A stretch of 64,000 nucleotides of DNA from Micrasema longulum (Eukaryota; Arthropoda; Insecta; Trichoptera; Brachycentridae): positions 62,001 through 126,000 of the forward strand of contig JAGVSM010002688.1 of the NCBI GenBank assembly GCA_022494885.1. The letters run 5' to 3'. The translations under genes were made by a program, and so were the position numbers. Each line of letters opens with the position of its first letter. Positions within the stretch are counted from its first letter, which is position 1. A model generated the notes under the pieces. It had not been told where the DNA came from. It did no database searches and was given only the letters and a program-made list of their open reading frames with translations. Below are positions 11,823 to 21,631 of this stretch, in pieces.

Positions 11823-12446
11823 TTAACGAAAAACTCCCTCAATAACGTGAAAAATGTCAATGTCTAAAGTAATATTGTTCATTATAGAAATTACCGTTCC
11901 AACAGGCATAACTATTGACAAGTTGGTCCTGTATATTGGAATGTGAAACAGTCTATGCTGACGCTGTTTAGACAGCGTTATAGGGTAATTATCTAGAACA
12001 TAAAAGCTATTGCTCCGTACAATTTCAGAGTTGTCAATAATACCGCGCAACAGCCGAAAGAAGTGCGTAGTTTAATACACATTTCTTCTGATCTTCAAAC
12101 TGCTGTAACCGAGCATACCCTGGAGAAACTCAGTGGGATAAAGCCATGGATAATATCCGCACTCCTTCATGTAGAGAAACCGAAGAAATTTTTTCTGAAC
12201 ACTCTCCACCATAAGAAAGTACTTCAACTCACACGGTCCCCAAATCATCGAGCCACTCTCGAGTCTACTTTGCACCAACGAGTTATAAAGAATTCTCAGT
12301 ACTCGTGTACTACCAAAAACTCTGGCAGTACGCAAGACAAATCCTAACATCTTCAATGAATTACTACAAACTGTTTCGACTTGATCATGAAATGTCAAGA
12401 AACTCACAAAAGTAATGCCTAGATCTTTAACCTTCGCAGTCCGCAT
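11823..12446 (-). mobile_element. Jock-E-like LINE RT C-terminus
   Basis: One minus-strand frame of about 208 codons, broken by a single in-frame stop near 12,072. It holds the RT thumb and C-terminal region: KDLGITF, then LLYNSL-type and QKKFLRFLY motifs, then a RQHRLFHIPIYRTNL segment and DIDIFHVI near the end. These follow the usual order in CR1/Jockey ORF2 (YLG-like, SLVR, VQKKFLRF, FHIP-RTN, DIF). The palm with its catalytic Asp residues is absent, so this is a 5'-truncated dead copy. Similar ends occur at 44,555 and 62,880. Confidence 0.8.
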
Positions 12447-12449
12447 AAG

Positions 12450-12830
12450 ATTCTGAAGTTAACCATAAAAATAATATTTTAACGCCAATGTAAAGAAAAT
12501 ACTTGTATTTTCTTTGTCATTCAATATCTACGATGATAAAGAAGAAGTAAATAAAAATTAAATACTACCCGGGGGATCCTAAATACCATCTTGTACCCGG
12601 AAGGGTTTAAATCAATAAAACACCCTTAAATTGCCAACTGCTTTTATTACGATATTATATTTCTGTCATAGCCTAAGCATAAACCCAAATCAAAATCGAT
12701 TAAGCATTTAATATCAGAAAGATAATGGATCAATTATTAATTTAAACATAAAAATATTTTCAGATGTTCTACTGAATATGTACTTTGTCAAATATGTTTG
12801 CGTCAATCTTAAATATTGAACGTATTTTAT
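12450..12830. other. Unassigned stretch
   Basis: No gene or repeat recognised. Contains a short CCCGGGGGATCC run near 12,570. Confidence 0.4.
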
Positions 12831-13100
12831 TTAACATATTACAACAGAGATGAAGAACATTTAAGAGAAGGTAATATAGAAGTCTAGGCATCTACAGGGC
12901 TTATGACCTGTCAATGGCTGGTTTAAGTGGCCACTTTACACACTGTGTAACATTCACGATTCTGCCTATATTTGAACATCAACATTCCTTCAATTCTTTC
13001 ACCTGTTGATGTTTGTGAAGTTAAAGAGCTGAAACCTTTATTTATGCGGGTGAGATTCATCTAATTGAATTATTTCACCTGCAAACTAGGCAACGCTTGA
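12831..13100 (+). mobile_element. FB1 half element preceding an FB1 foldback
   Basis: Plus-orientation arm starting TTAACATATTACAACAGAG. It carries AAGTGGCCACTT directly followed by TTACACACTGTGTAA and runs through the central ATGCGGGTGAGATTCAT block to AACTAGGCAACGCTTG. It lacks the outer terminus. The following 55 bases (13,100-13,155), ending ATGGACCAGGTAATTTATC, match sequence outside the FB1 terminus at 54,078-54,115 in inverted form. Confidence 0.85.
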
Positions 13101-13155
13101 AAATATTATTTTTTAAACTTCTATACTTCTTCATGGACCAGGTAATTTATCATAA

Positions 13156-13537
13156 ATATTTTGAGTTTGTCCAAATTTTTGTAGACAAGGACTGGATTCA
13201 ACTCCCTGGGGAGCTGTTTATATTAACATATTACAACAGAGCTGAAGAACATTTAAGAGAAGGGAATATAAAAGTCTAGGCATCTACATCTACATCTATG
13301 AAAGAATTGAAGGAATATAGATGTTCAAATAAAGGCAGAATGGTGAATGTTACACAGTGTGTAAAGTGGCCACTTAAACCAGCCATTGACAGGTCATAAA
13401 CCCTGTAGATGCCTAGACTTCTATATTACCTTCTCTTAAATGTTCTTCATCTCTGTTGTAATATGTTAATATAAACAGCTCCCCAGGGAGTTGAATCCAG
13501 TCCCTGTCTACAAAAATTTAGACAAACTCAAAATATT
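13156..13537. mobile_element. FB1 foldback with deleted centre
   Basis: Left end AATATTTTGAGTTTGTCC at about 13,156 and right end GGACAAACTCAAAATATT-like at 13,520-13,537. The left arm stops just after GTCTAGGCATCTAC (13,275-13,288). The right arm runs from 13,300 with both palindromes intact. The missing left inner part makes the inverted repeat asymmetrical. Confidence 0.8.
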
Positions 13538-13540
13538 TTT

Positions 13541-14670
13541 GGTATTTTATTTGACCATTTATATACATACAGTTGAACCAAAATAAGAGCGGGCATATTA
13601 TTTTAAGGTTATTTATTCTAACCTACCTTAATTGTTCATCATCGTCATCATCGTTCCCATTCCGCACATAATGGTGCATAGGGCACTGCATTGGTACACC
13701 AATCGCAGCGTATCTTGATCTTTTTTGTTACATAAAGGTAAAATGATCAGTCTTACGCTTCAGGTACCAATCCAGGGACTATGAAATATTCCAGTGTGAA
13801 AACACCCTTTAAAATAAATATTTCACATCAACCAAGTCGGATATCGAACACGAGACCTCTTGCATGGCAGGCTAACGCGCTGACCATTACACCACAATTG
13901 TTTAGTTTCAAAAATTACAATTACCTACATGGAAAAATTCAAGAGAATTATATAAAATCTTGTAATTTTATACAAAATTGAAATAAAAAAATAACTAAAA
14001 GTCTACACTTTTCGATGAATAGAGGATAGAGGATGGGAAAGAAAGAAGGAGAAAGGAACAACGCAAACATTTAATAGAAAGTGACTTTTCTTTCTTGATT
14101 TATGATAAGAAGGGGCGTTTCTAACATAAGTGGGTAGATTGTTCCATAATCGAGCAGTTACTACCGTGAAAGAGAAGGCCAGAAAATAAGAGCTTGAAAG
14201 AGTATTTAAAGGGTTCTCTAGTCGTTATAAAAAAAAGATTTTTTTTGTTGTGAAAGAGGTTGGAAGATATCTCTTAAATAAACAGGCGAGGTGAAATTAT
14301 TCAAAATTTTGTAAAGTAGTAATATAATGTGATTTTTTCTTCCACGCCTGATACTGAGCCGGTATAGTTGCGTACGGTATTCGGTTATGTGGTCAAATTT
14401 GCGAATATTTAAGTAAACATTAACGTAAACAAATATTCTGCAATCGTTTCAAATTATCAAGCAGTTCAGAATAATCACCTGGGTAACATTCATCTGCATG
14501 ATCAACGAGTGGGAAAAGTAAGTTCTGGACTAATTTTTGCGTAACATTGATTGCCAATATTTTCTACAATCTTTTAAGTGAGTACAAACAGCCATAAAGT
14601 TTACGACTAACTTCGTTAACCTGATCGTTCCACTCTAAGTGCTTGCGTGTAATAATACCTTAGTTTCTGA
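13541..14670 (-). mobile_element. Jock-F LINE C-terminus, split by SINE-4
   Basis: The minus strand from about 14,670 down encodes a decayed Jockey-like C-terminus with several frameshifts and stops. It contains EWNDQVNEVSRKLYGCLYSL, then LVDHADECY, NLKRLQNICLR and ARLWNNLPTYVRNAPS. The catalytic palm is missing. The 3' untranslated region continues to an AAATACC end near 13,541 and matches other Jock-F ends at 35,808 and 53,439 (shared GGCAATATGCCCGC-type block). SINE-4 sits inside at 13,637-13,895. The closest coding relative here is the cleaner copy at 24,158-24,693. Confidence 0.8.
13637..13895 (-). mobile_element. SINE-4 full-length with 7-bp target duplication
   Basis: Inserted in the Jock-F 3' region and flanked by AATTGTT at 13,630-13,636 and 13,896-13,902. 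On the minus strand it reads a tRNA-like head with A box GTGGTGTAATGGTCAGCG and B box GTGTTCGATATCC. A body follows with AATATTTCATAGTCCC and CCTGAAGCGTAAGACTG, then an inner part with CAGTGCCCTATGCACCA, ending in a (GATGAT)-type tail. This is the reference copy for the family in this window. Confidence 0.9.
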
Positions 14671-14679
14671 TGGAAATAA

Positions 14680-15270
14680 AGAAAGGAGTTTCTGTGCCAT
14701 TTATTTTTAAAACGTACTATTTGTAATTAAAACAAAGTTATATTATTTAAGAAAATATCTCTAAAATGTTACAATGATATACAAAGTCAGTGCTATAAAA
14801 TCCAAAATAGTACTATTTTGTCTCTTATTGTCTTTATTCCTTATTTATTTTCTATATTAAATTGTAGCAGTCTATTCATGTATTTCTTCAGAAGACATTA
14901 ATTTAATTTTGAGAGAAATTATCAAAGAAAAGGCAGGAACTTTCTAAAATTAAGTCAAGTTTGATATTGTAAGAGTACTTAAATTAATATTGAATTTCTA
15001 TCCAGAAGTCCGTTGTTAAACCTTTCAGACCTAATTAATTCCTGTGGGAATAAAAAAAAACATTTTATGTACATTTTTTTATTTTTATAAGCTATCAGTT
15101 TTAATTAATACTTTACTCTGGTAAAAAACAATAAAATAATTTGAAGATAAAAGATAAAATGAAAAACTGATCGAAGAAAATTCTCATACTCGTATTTCTT
15201 TTTTTGACATTTACTTATTTTTAATTTACACAAAGTTTTGTAGTATTTTTCTTGAACTTTATGTTAAATA
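14680..15270. other. Unassigned AT-rich stretch
   Basis: No coding frame or shared repeat seen. Confidence 0.5.
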
Positions 15271-15720
15271 CAGATATACGAGGGTAAAGTCGATGGTAAA
15301 TGAATTGAAACTATTAACATAAAAACAAAGAATATTTTACAATACAATGATATTTGTTCATAAAATTATAAACTCTAATAAAAAAACAGAATTTTGGGAA
15401 AAAATTGATCGGAACCAGCATGAACACAATCACAATACTAGACAAAAGAACAAAATTAGACTTCCATTTAGGAAAAAGGCAAAGTCACAAAATTCAATTT
15501 TATTTAAAGCAATTAAAAAGTATTACGAAATGGAAAAAAATATTTATGAAGAAAAAAACATATCAAAATTTAAAATAATGGTCAAGACATATGTGATAAA
15601 CAATTTATAAATTGAATATATTTGCAATGTTATTATTAGAACACACATAACAATATGTATGATGTGTGTGCCCTATTTTAAGATTTAAATAAAAAAAATT
15701 AAAAAAATTAAAAAAAATTA
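15271..15720 (+). mobile_element. Jock-A LINE 3' end, inverted twin of the copy at 16.4 kb
   Basis: Encodes the last about 100 residues of Jock-A: RIFYNTMIFVHKIINSNKK, then NTRQKNKIRLPFRKK and KKYYEMEKNIYEEK, stopping at 15,610. Ahead of this, one in-frame stop follows MVNELKLLT. The 3' untranslated region has GTGTGCCCTATTTTAAG and a (AAAAAAATT)n tail. It is nearly identical, in inverted orientation, to 16,369-16,785, and both begin at the same ACAGATATACGAGGG point inside the ORF. It therefore probably derives from the same recent progenitor. Confidence 0.9.
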
Positions 15721-15739
15721 CACCTCCAATAACCATTTA

Positions 15740-16357
15740 AATAGGCAGTTTCTTTAATTAAGTTTTTCTTTTTTTTAATACTTACTAACACTAACGGATT
15801 ATAACATTTACTTTACAAAAATGATAAATCATTTTTTATTCATACTCTGTTATTGATAATATTATTTTTTACGCCCTTTGAAAGGTTTATCTAAATCTTT
15901 TGTTGAGTTTTGTTGGGTAATTTATTGTGTTATTTCAGTCTTTGATTTATAAGTCTCGATTGTCCTTGTCTTGTTTTGGAATGTTGTATGTTATGATATT
16001 CTTGTACCATGTCCATGTTTATAAGAATTTTTTTCAAGTTTTAGTTCTTTGTCTACAATAATATCACTGGCCAACTTATGAATACATTTTAATGATTTTA
16101 GCTGAAAAAGTTAATTCAACTTTGATTGTTTAGTTTTTAGAAGAGTTTTTTAGTTGGTGTTAGATAAGAGGGGTCATATTATACTACCTTCAATATTTTA
16201 TTTTGCTGTCGTTGAAGTCTGTTTATGTCATTTTGGTTTCCTGTTCTCCTTATATGTAGCATATAACATATTTTAGATTTGACGTAGGTTTCATACAAAC
16301 GATTTTTCGGAACAAAGTTTTCGATTTTTGAAAAATTACTCGATAATGTTGCTATTT
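15740..16357 (-). mobile_element. Jock-D LINE, 3' half
   Basis: Minus-strand translation gives KIATLSSNF, YVKSKICYM, NDINRLQRQQNKILK, SLKCIHKLASDIIVD and HGHGTR, with several frameshifts. This matches the plus-strand Jock-D at 47,380-47,940 motif for motif. It is the downstream half of a copy split by the Jock-A insertion at 16,359-17,283. Confidence 0.85.
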
Positions 16358-16358
16358 T

Positions 16359-17283
16359 ATTTTTATTTAAATCTTAAAGTAGGGCACACATATCATACAT
16401 ATTGCTATGTATGTTCTAATAATAACATTACAGTTATATTTAATTTATAAATTGTTTATCACATATGTCTTGACCATTATTTTAAATTTTGATATGTTTT
16501 TTTCTTCATAAATATTTTTTTCCATTTCGTAATACTTTTTAATTGCTTTAAATAAAATTGAATTTTGTGACTTTGCCTTTTTCCTAAATGGAAGTCTAAT
16601 TTTGTTCTTTTCTCTAGTATTGTGATCGTGTTCATGCTGGTTCCGATCAATTTTTTTCCAAAATTCTGTTTTTTTTATTAGAGTTTATAATTTTATGAAC
16701 AAATATCATTGTATTGTAAAATATTCTTTATTTATATGTTAATAATTTCATTTCATTTACCATCGACTTTACCCTCGTATATCTGTTTTTTTCAAAATGA
16801 TTCTAAAGGCTTTATTTTGTAATACAGTTAGTTTATCTATGTTTTCTTTGTTTGATAAAAATAAAATGCTACTACAGTAGTTAACGTGTGGTTCAATAAT
16901 TGCTTTGTAAATAGTTTTGCAAGAGTCTTTATCAATAAATCTTCTGATCCTTCCCAAAATTGATATTTTTTTTGCAATCTTATTTATTACCATCTTAGCG
17001 TTTTGGTGAAATGTAAGTTTTGAATCCAACATTACACCTAAATATTTAATTTCAGTGACTTCATTAAGTTTTTCATTTTCTATTACAATTGATGGTGTAA
17101 TTTCTATTCTTTTGTTTCCTATATTCATATATTTAGTTTTGTTAACATTTAATTTTAATTTATTATTTTTTAGCCACAGTGATACACTATTAAGATCATG
17201 ATTTAGTCTGTCCATAATTGTTTTATAATTTTCTCCCGATATATATATTAAGGCATCGTCTGCAAAGAGTCTAATTTTGCTAA
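16359..17283 (-). mobile_element. Jock-A LINE, RT palm to 3' end, nested in Jock-D
   Basis: An open minus frame encodes the second half of the RT palm through the thumb: RLFADDALIYISG (catalytic Asp pair), LKLNVNKTKYMNIG, EIKYLGVMLDSKLTF, IIEPHVNYCSSILFL and LQNKAFRIILKK. It stops at 16,769. The C-terminus continues out of frame from 16,760 to 16,450. The first residues of the open frame (MTWTNNIDNLISK) belong to the Jock-D host, not to Jock-A. The 3' end is at 16,359 and the 5' truncation point at 17,283, with ATTTT on both sides (16,354-16,358 and 17,284-17,288) as a short target duplication. Confidence 0.9.
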
Positions 17284-17870
17284 TTAAATTATCGATGTTA
17301 TTTGTCCACGTCAATTGTCTGTATTGAAAGTATTACTATTATTATTACGTACGTATTACAACTAAATATTGAACATGTTCAATTTCAATAAGTCGTTCTT
17401 CGTTTATGTAAGCATATATTTGATGTCATTTTTTATAGATTCAAAATTTATAATACAACATTTTTTTTCATTAAGTGTAAGTAAGTTTGTATATGTCCAT
17501 TTAGTCAACATAGTAAGGTCATCGTTCATGTCCTTGTTAGTAAATGCGTCAGTTCGATTTTTGTAAAATAATCATATGTCGTCGGCATACATAATTCTTT
17601 TTCCTTAAAAACTATGCAATGAAAGATTATTTATATAAAATATACATATCAGTGGACCCAAGATTGATACTTGTGGTGTATCAAAATCCACCTGTTGAAT
17701 TTGTCTTTTTTCTTCATTTACATAGGTATATTGTTTTTGATCTGTTTGGTATGATCATCAATTCATATTCTTGTCATTTTACACCAATGTTATTTGACTT
17801 TTAAACTATGGTCTCTACATGTTCAATTCCTTTTTTAATAACATTATGTTTTAAGTATGCTTGTTGCAAA
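17284..17870 (-). mobile_element. Jock-D LINE, 5' half with RT palm
   Basis: Minus frames read PQVSILGPLICIFYINNL (RT motif with V replacing the usual G), then MYADD (catalytic box) and DLTMLTKWTYTNLLTLNEKK. It stops at the Jock-A insertion with NNIDNLIS. An in-frame stop lies between the two RT motifs, so it is dead. It joins conceptually to 15,740-16,357. Confidence 0.85.
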
Positions 17871-17999
17871 AAAAACAATGTTCATACGGCCATTCGACGT
17901 CATTACACTTTTGCTAAAAATACCGTAAAAATCAAACTTTTGCAACCAATATATTCTTCCCGAGTAATAAAAAAAACATAACTCTATAAAAAAAGGTTT

Positions 18000-18541
18000 T
18001 TAAAATATTTTTTTTTTTGTTTAAGTCATGATTAAAAAAAAAATTATTCATAACTTTAATAAAAATATAGGAGCTAAAATCTTACATACAAAAAATAAAG
18101 GGTTAAATGTTGATAAAACGGAAATATTTCACTTTACGAAAGGTTTAAAAAATAATATTCCTATGATCAATGATCAAACAACCTTTCAACAAAGCCTTCA
18201 TCGTACAACCTTTCAATAGGTCACCCTTAACCTATACAACTCACGCCCCTTCTTTCATCCCCTCCCCCTTTTTTTCAACTATTTCTTAAACAATATAAAA
18301 TATTTTCATAATCTAATCAGTGCATGTACTTATTAAAATGCATGAATTGGTTTTATATTTTTGTGCAACAACTATGGTGAAGGTGTTTAGTGGGTTTTGC
18401 ATGTTGGTTTGCATTTTGGTTAAATTGGTGTTGTGTTTTGTAAGTTGCTTTAATCAAAGTTGACATAAATACGGGTATTTGAAAACCGGTGGACATAGAA
18501 AAGTTGTTAAGTGTTTAAATACAAATTTTAATAAAATCTAG
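18000..18541 (+). mobile_element. Penelope-like element (PLE-L), C-terminus and terminal repeat
   Basis: A plus frame at 18,028-18,219 ends KTEIFHFTKGLKNNIPMIND, then QTTFQ. A minus-strand equivalent at 43 kb gives LEIFHI, K-F-KNNVP and INNKTTFQYSPL. This resembles the tail after the GIY-YIG domain of Penelope-like elements, where an IFK/IFH segment precedes (L/I)NDQ-T-F and a short hydrophobic end. That assignment is from family knowledge, not a search. The region 18,300-18,541 is the terminal repeat seen at 19,921, 42,962, 43,660 and 48,885, with TTTTGCATGTTGGTTT and AAAACCGGTGGACATAG. Confidence 0.5.
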
Positions 18542-18856
18542 TTATATTGATATTTTTATTTGAATGAACACCCGGAATGAAAGGGTTGCGTTTCCACGTT
18601 ATTTATCACCAACGTTTAGATAAAACCATCACCTTAGTCCAGTTATCTAAAGTTATATGTTTACCACAAATGTTTATGTGTAATATAAATTAGTAAAAGC
18701 GATAATATATTAAGTTGCCAGTATGCACAATGTCTTAGTACCAGAACACAATACTTAAAAAGGGAAATCACCAATTATTGCTGATAATATAATCAAATAC
18801 TTTTTAAAAAAAAAAATATTTTACGTTTTTATGATTTACACAAATATTTCAGTTTT

Positions 18857-18988
18857 AGGGGCCATTTTAAATGATTTGTAAAAAACTCACTACTAAAAAA
18901 ATGGTAACTGAGTGTAGTAGAGTGGGGTGCAAACCTCAGACTTTGATCAGTAAATCCACGATACTAGCCACAGGACCACAACCCGATT
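18857..18988 (-). mobile_element. SINE-1, tRNA-derived
   Basis: On the minus strand the head reads GGGTTGTGGTCCTGTGGCTA (A box region), then a B-box remnant GAGGTTTGCACCCC, then the shared body ending in AAATGGCCCC. Other copies are at 27,176, 36,107, 51,012 and 54,739. Confidence 0.8.
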
Positions 18989-19037
18989 CTACTAAATGTG
19001 ATTGAGGTATATTATTGAAGAAAAAAATCCAACTTTA

Positions 19038-19130
19038 TTTTTAACCACTGACTTTTTTATTTTTTCTTCCGACCGGTTTCAAATCAAACAAGCTTCTTCG
19101 TCAAGGTTTACGTGACTAATGAATTAATTC
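19038..19130 (-). repeat. PLE-L-like terminal repeat fragment
   Basis: Minus strand TTGACGAAG (19,096-19,103 region) followed by GAAACCGGTCGG (ending 19,070) and a TAACCACTG-like spacer. This is the same order as in the PLE-L terminal repeats, though the rest is diverged. Confidence 0.5.
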
Positions 19131-19920
19131 AATTTTTTTTTATCATGTGTACTAAATATTACACGTGGACCTAATAAATCAAGTCTTTTTTTCATTACAA
19201 GGGTGGTAATTTGATATCAATATTTTCGAAACAAGACAGTAGAAGACTAAAATAAGTATTATTTATTTTGTTATGAATGATTTTTTTCTTATTAGGAATT
19301 GTTTTTTAACTCCTTAGATTTCTGAGTTGTCTAATTTTAATATTTTATTTTCAACGCGAAGTACTTTAAGTCAAGTGTCTTTATTGAAGTTATAATTATT
19401 TTCTATCAGATGGTTGGTGAATTCAGAAAAAAAAAAATGATTTTAGCATCTTAAGTGTTCTTTTACTCTTTTATTAAAGTTTCTTTTAGTTTTTCTAATG
19501 CAGATTGAATCCCAATCATTACAATTTAATTGGTTTATCCCAGATTTATTATATTTAAACATTTTGTCATTGTGATTTTTTTAACAATGTTTTTATATTA
19601 TTAGTTGTGTATGTCAAGTCAAACATTTATTTGTTTTTTAAAAACATATATTTTTTTAAAATTATATATACCTTAGTGTCTGAGAGTTTTTCGAAACGAA
19701 TTAAGATTCATTATTTTTTATTTTATTTTATTAAGAATACAGATTTGTGTGTGAAATAGATTCTGAATCTTGAACGAGTGTTGTTAAATCGGTGACTGCT
19801 CTCAGATTAAAATTCTGCGTAAGAATGCGTGTTGAGTTCGTCTCGTGGTGCATGGTAACACTATTGAGGTCTTTGGTATGCTTCCTGGCAGGGTTTTAGT
19901 GAAATATATGTTTGATAAAT
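19131..19920. other. Mostly unassigned, with a low-copy repeat
   Basis: Bases 19,735-19,830 share AATACAG-TTTGTGTGTGAA, then GAACGAGTGTTGTT, and GACTGCTCTCAGATTAAA with 46,515-46,610 (+). Parts also match 5,545, 31,480 and 55,975 (-), so this is an unclassified dispersed repeat. The remainder is featureless AT-rich sequence. Confidence 0.45.
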
Positions 19921-20263
19921 GTTTTTAAATATTTGTATACAACTACAAAATTAAACCAATTAAACCAACATGCAGAACCCACTATACACCTACAGCATAG
20001 TTGTTGCACAAAAATATAAAACCAACACGACATTATTTCTCAAACAACAGAATATTTTCATAATTTAATCAGTGCATGTGCTTATTAAAATGCTTGTCGT
20101 GTTGGTTTTATATTTTTGTGCCACAACTATAGTGAAGGTGTATAGTGGGTTTTGCATGTTGGTTTAATTGGTGTTCTGACGAAGATATGGGTACGTCTCG
20201 AAACCGGTAGGTAAAAAAAAGTTGGTAAGTGGTTATTTACAAATATTCAATAACATTTATTAA
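19921..20263. mobile_element. PLE-L terminal repeats in inverted orientation
   Basis: Left arm at 19,955-20,030 has ACCAACATGCAGAACCCACT and TATAAAACCAACACGAC. Its inverted copy is at 20,094-20,175. The right side continues with CTGACGAAG (20,176) and CGAAACCGGTAG (ending 20,210) to an AAATATTCAATAACATT end. Inverted terminal repeats at one end are common in Penelope-like insertions. No coding sequence is retained. Confidence 0.6.
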
Positions 20264-20675
20264 AATAATTGACAACAAAGTTAATTTTTTAAATATTAAT
20301 AATAAATATATATATTTTTACGAAAGACTAACTACCTTTCATTAATATATTGGATAACGAGATGTTCAAAATACGCTAAATTTGGCTTTATCAACGCAGT
20401 TCTCTATGCACTATTTGGCGTGGAAAAGAGAATGATGATTAAATAATGTTCCTCTGAGAAATAGCCCGTATAAACAGGGTGATGCCTTGTTATGCATATC
20501 CAGGGAAAAGTAATGTTGGATTCCGAGGCTAAATGAGGAAATGTCAATGTGTCCCGTGTCAGATGTCACTCTTGCTAAGTAAATGGATGTAAAAAGGGTG
20601 AAACATTTCTATGTATCCCGGGGATATTATTCTAGGAGCGAAAGCGTGATAACATATCATTAATTATTTCTATCT
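20264..20675. other. SINE-4 inner fragment and unassigned sequence
   Basis: 20,385-20,450 matches the inner part of SINE-4 (GCAGTTCTCTATGCACTA in place of CAGTGCCCTATGCACCA). Bases 20,450-20,640 are less AT-rich than their surroundings and unrecognised. Confidence 0.5.
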
Positions 20676-20791
20676 TAATTTGTTACGACAGAGAGGAAAT
20701 TTTTTCGAGAAGAGAATATGGATGTCTAGGCATTTACAGGGCTTATGGCCTGCCACTTGCCACTTTACACAGTGTGTAACATTCACCATTC
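20676..20791 (+). mobile_element. FB1 single arm
   Basis: Plus-orientation outer half: TTTGTTACGACAGAGAGG, GTCTAGGCATTTACAGGG, then GCCACTTTACACAGTGTG and AACATTCACCATTC. The inner half and partner arm are missing. Confidence 0.8.
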
Positions 20792-21019
20792 ATAATACGT
20801 AAAAAATAATAAATAAACAATTTTTATTTTAGTCTCCTTTTGTCTGGTTTTGAGTGTATCCATCTCAAATTACGCTTCTCACCTTTACATGACAGAGAGA
20901 CTTGATTTATAGGTTTCATACAAAGCTCAATATTATAAAAAAAAAATTGTTGGTCAAGTAAACCTTGATAGAGAAACTTGTATAGCTTTGAAGCTGATCG
21001 ATTGAAAAATAAATAGTTA

Positions 21020-21340
21020 AAAACAAAGTTATTGATTGATTTGGTGTTTATTTTGTAGAACTATATATTTAAACTTATACCATTAGAAATCAAACACTGA
21101 TTTGAGTCAACTGAACACTTTATTTTATTTTAACAAATGCAAATTATTATTTTTGAAAATCGTTATCGGGGATTTACATTCGCTTAAAAATGTCCTAGCA
21201 AGGCGAAACAATTGTCACGAAGTTTTTGTTTTTATATTTTTTATAATTGTAAAAATAAAATAAAGTTTTCAGTAGACTCAAATCAGTGTTTGATTTCTAA
21301 TATTATAAGTTTAAAAACAAAGTGTTTTATTTATTTTGTA
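21020..21340. mobile_element. FB4 inverted-repeat element, copy 1
   Basis: Left arm (21,045-21,135) and right arm (21,245-21,335) are inverted copies with TTTGAGTC, CACTTTATTTTATTTT and AAATCAAACACTGATTTG. The loop contains TGTCCTAGCAAGGCGAAAC (21,191-21,209). The second copy at 38,275-38,485 is in the opposite orientation. No coding capacity. Confidence 0.8.
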
Positions 21341-21631
21341 AGTACATAACCTGGTTTTTATTTTTATTAAAAATATGTATATATTTACTGTTTTCAACGC
21401 TCATATAATCGTCAGCGTCTCAGTATAACAGTCAATTCGTCTGCCACACTTCATTTAATTTTCTGACAGCGACAGGGAAGGTTAGTTCATTAGCTTGTAA
21501 ATAAACCTGGAGAAACGAAACCAATCAGGAGAACCAGAAACGCATTCGCCCCTCCAACTGCCATTTTGTAACGGTTCGTGCAGAGTTACCTTTTCACATT
21601 TATTTAATATACCAATAATAAATAAATTCAA

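Noticed and set aside
12063..12347. 94-codon plus frame
   Set aside because: Antisense shadow of the Jock-E-like minus frame at 11,823-12,446.
12831..13537. CRISPR-like repeat array from the recurring CTAGGCATCTACAGGG units
   Set aside because: Units are long, inverted and dispersed with no regular short spacers, and the genome is eukaryotic.
20176..20210. Confident hammerhead ribozyme call
   Set aside because: Core words fit, but the stem II closing pair is displaced by one base and no cleavage-site strand was identified, so it is reported only as a motif.
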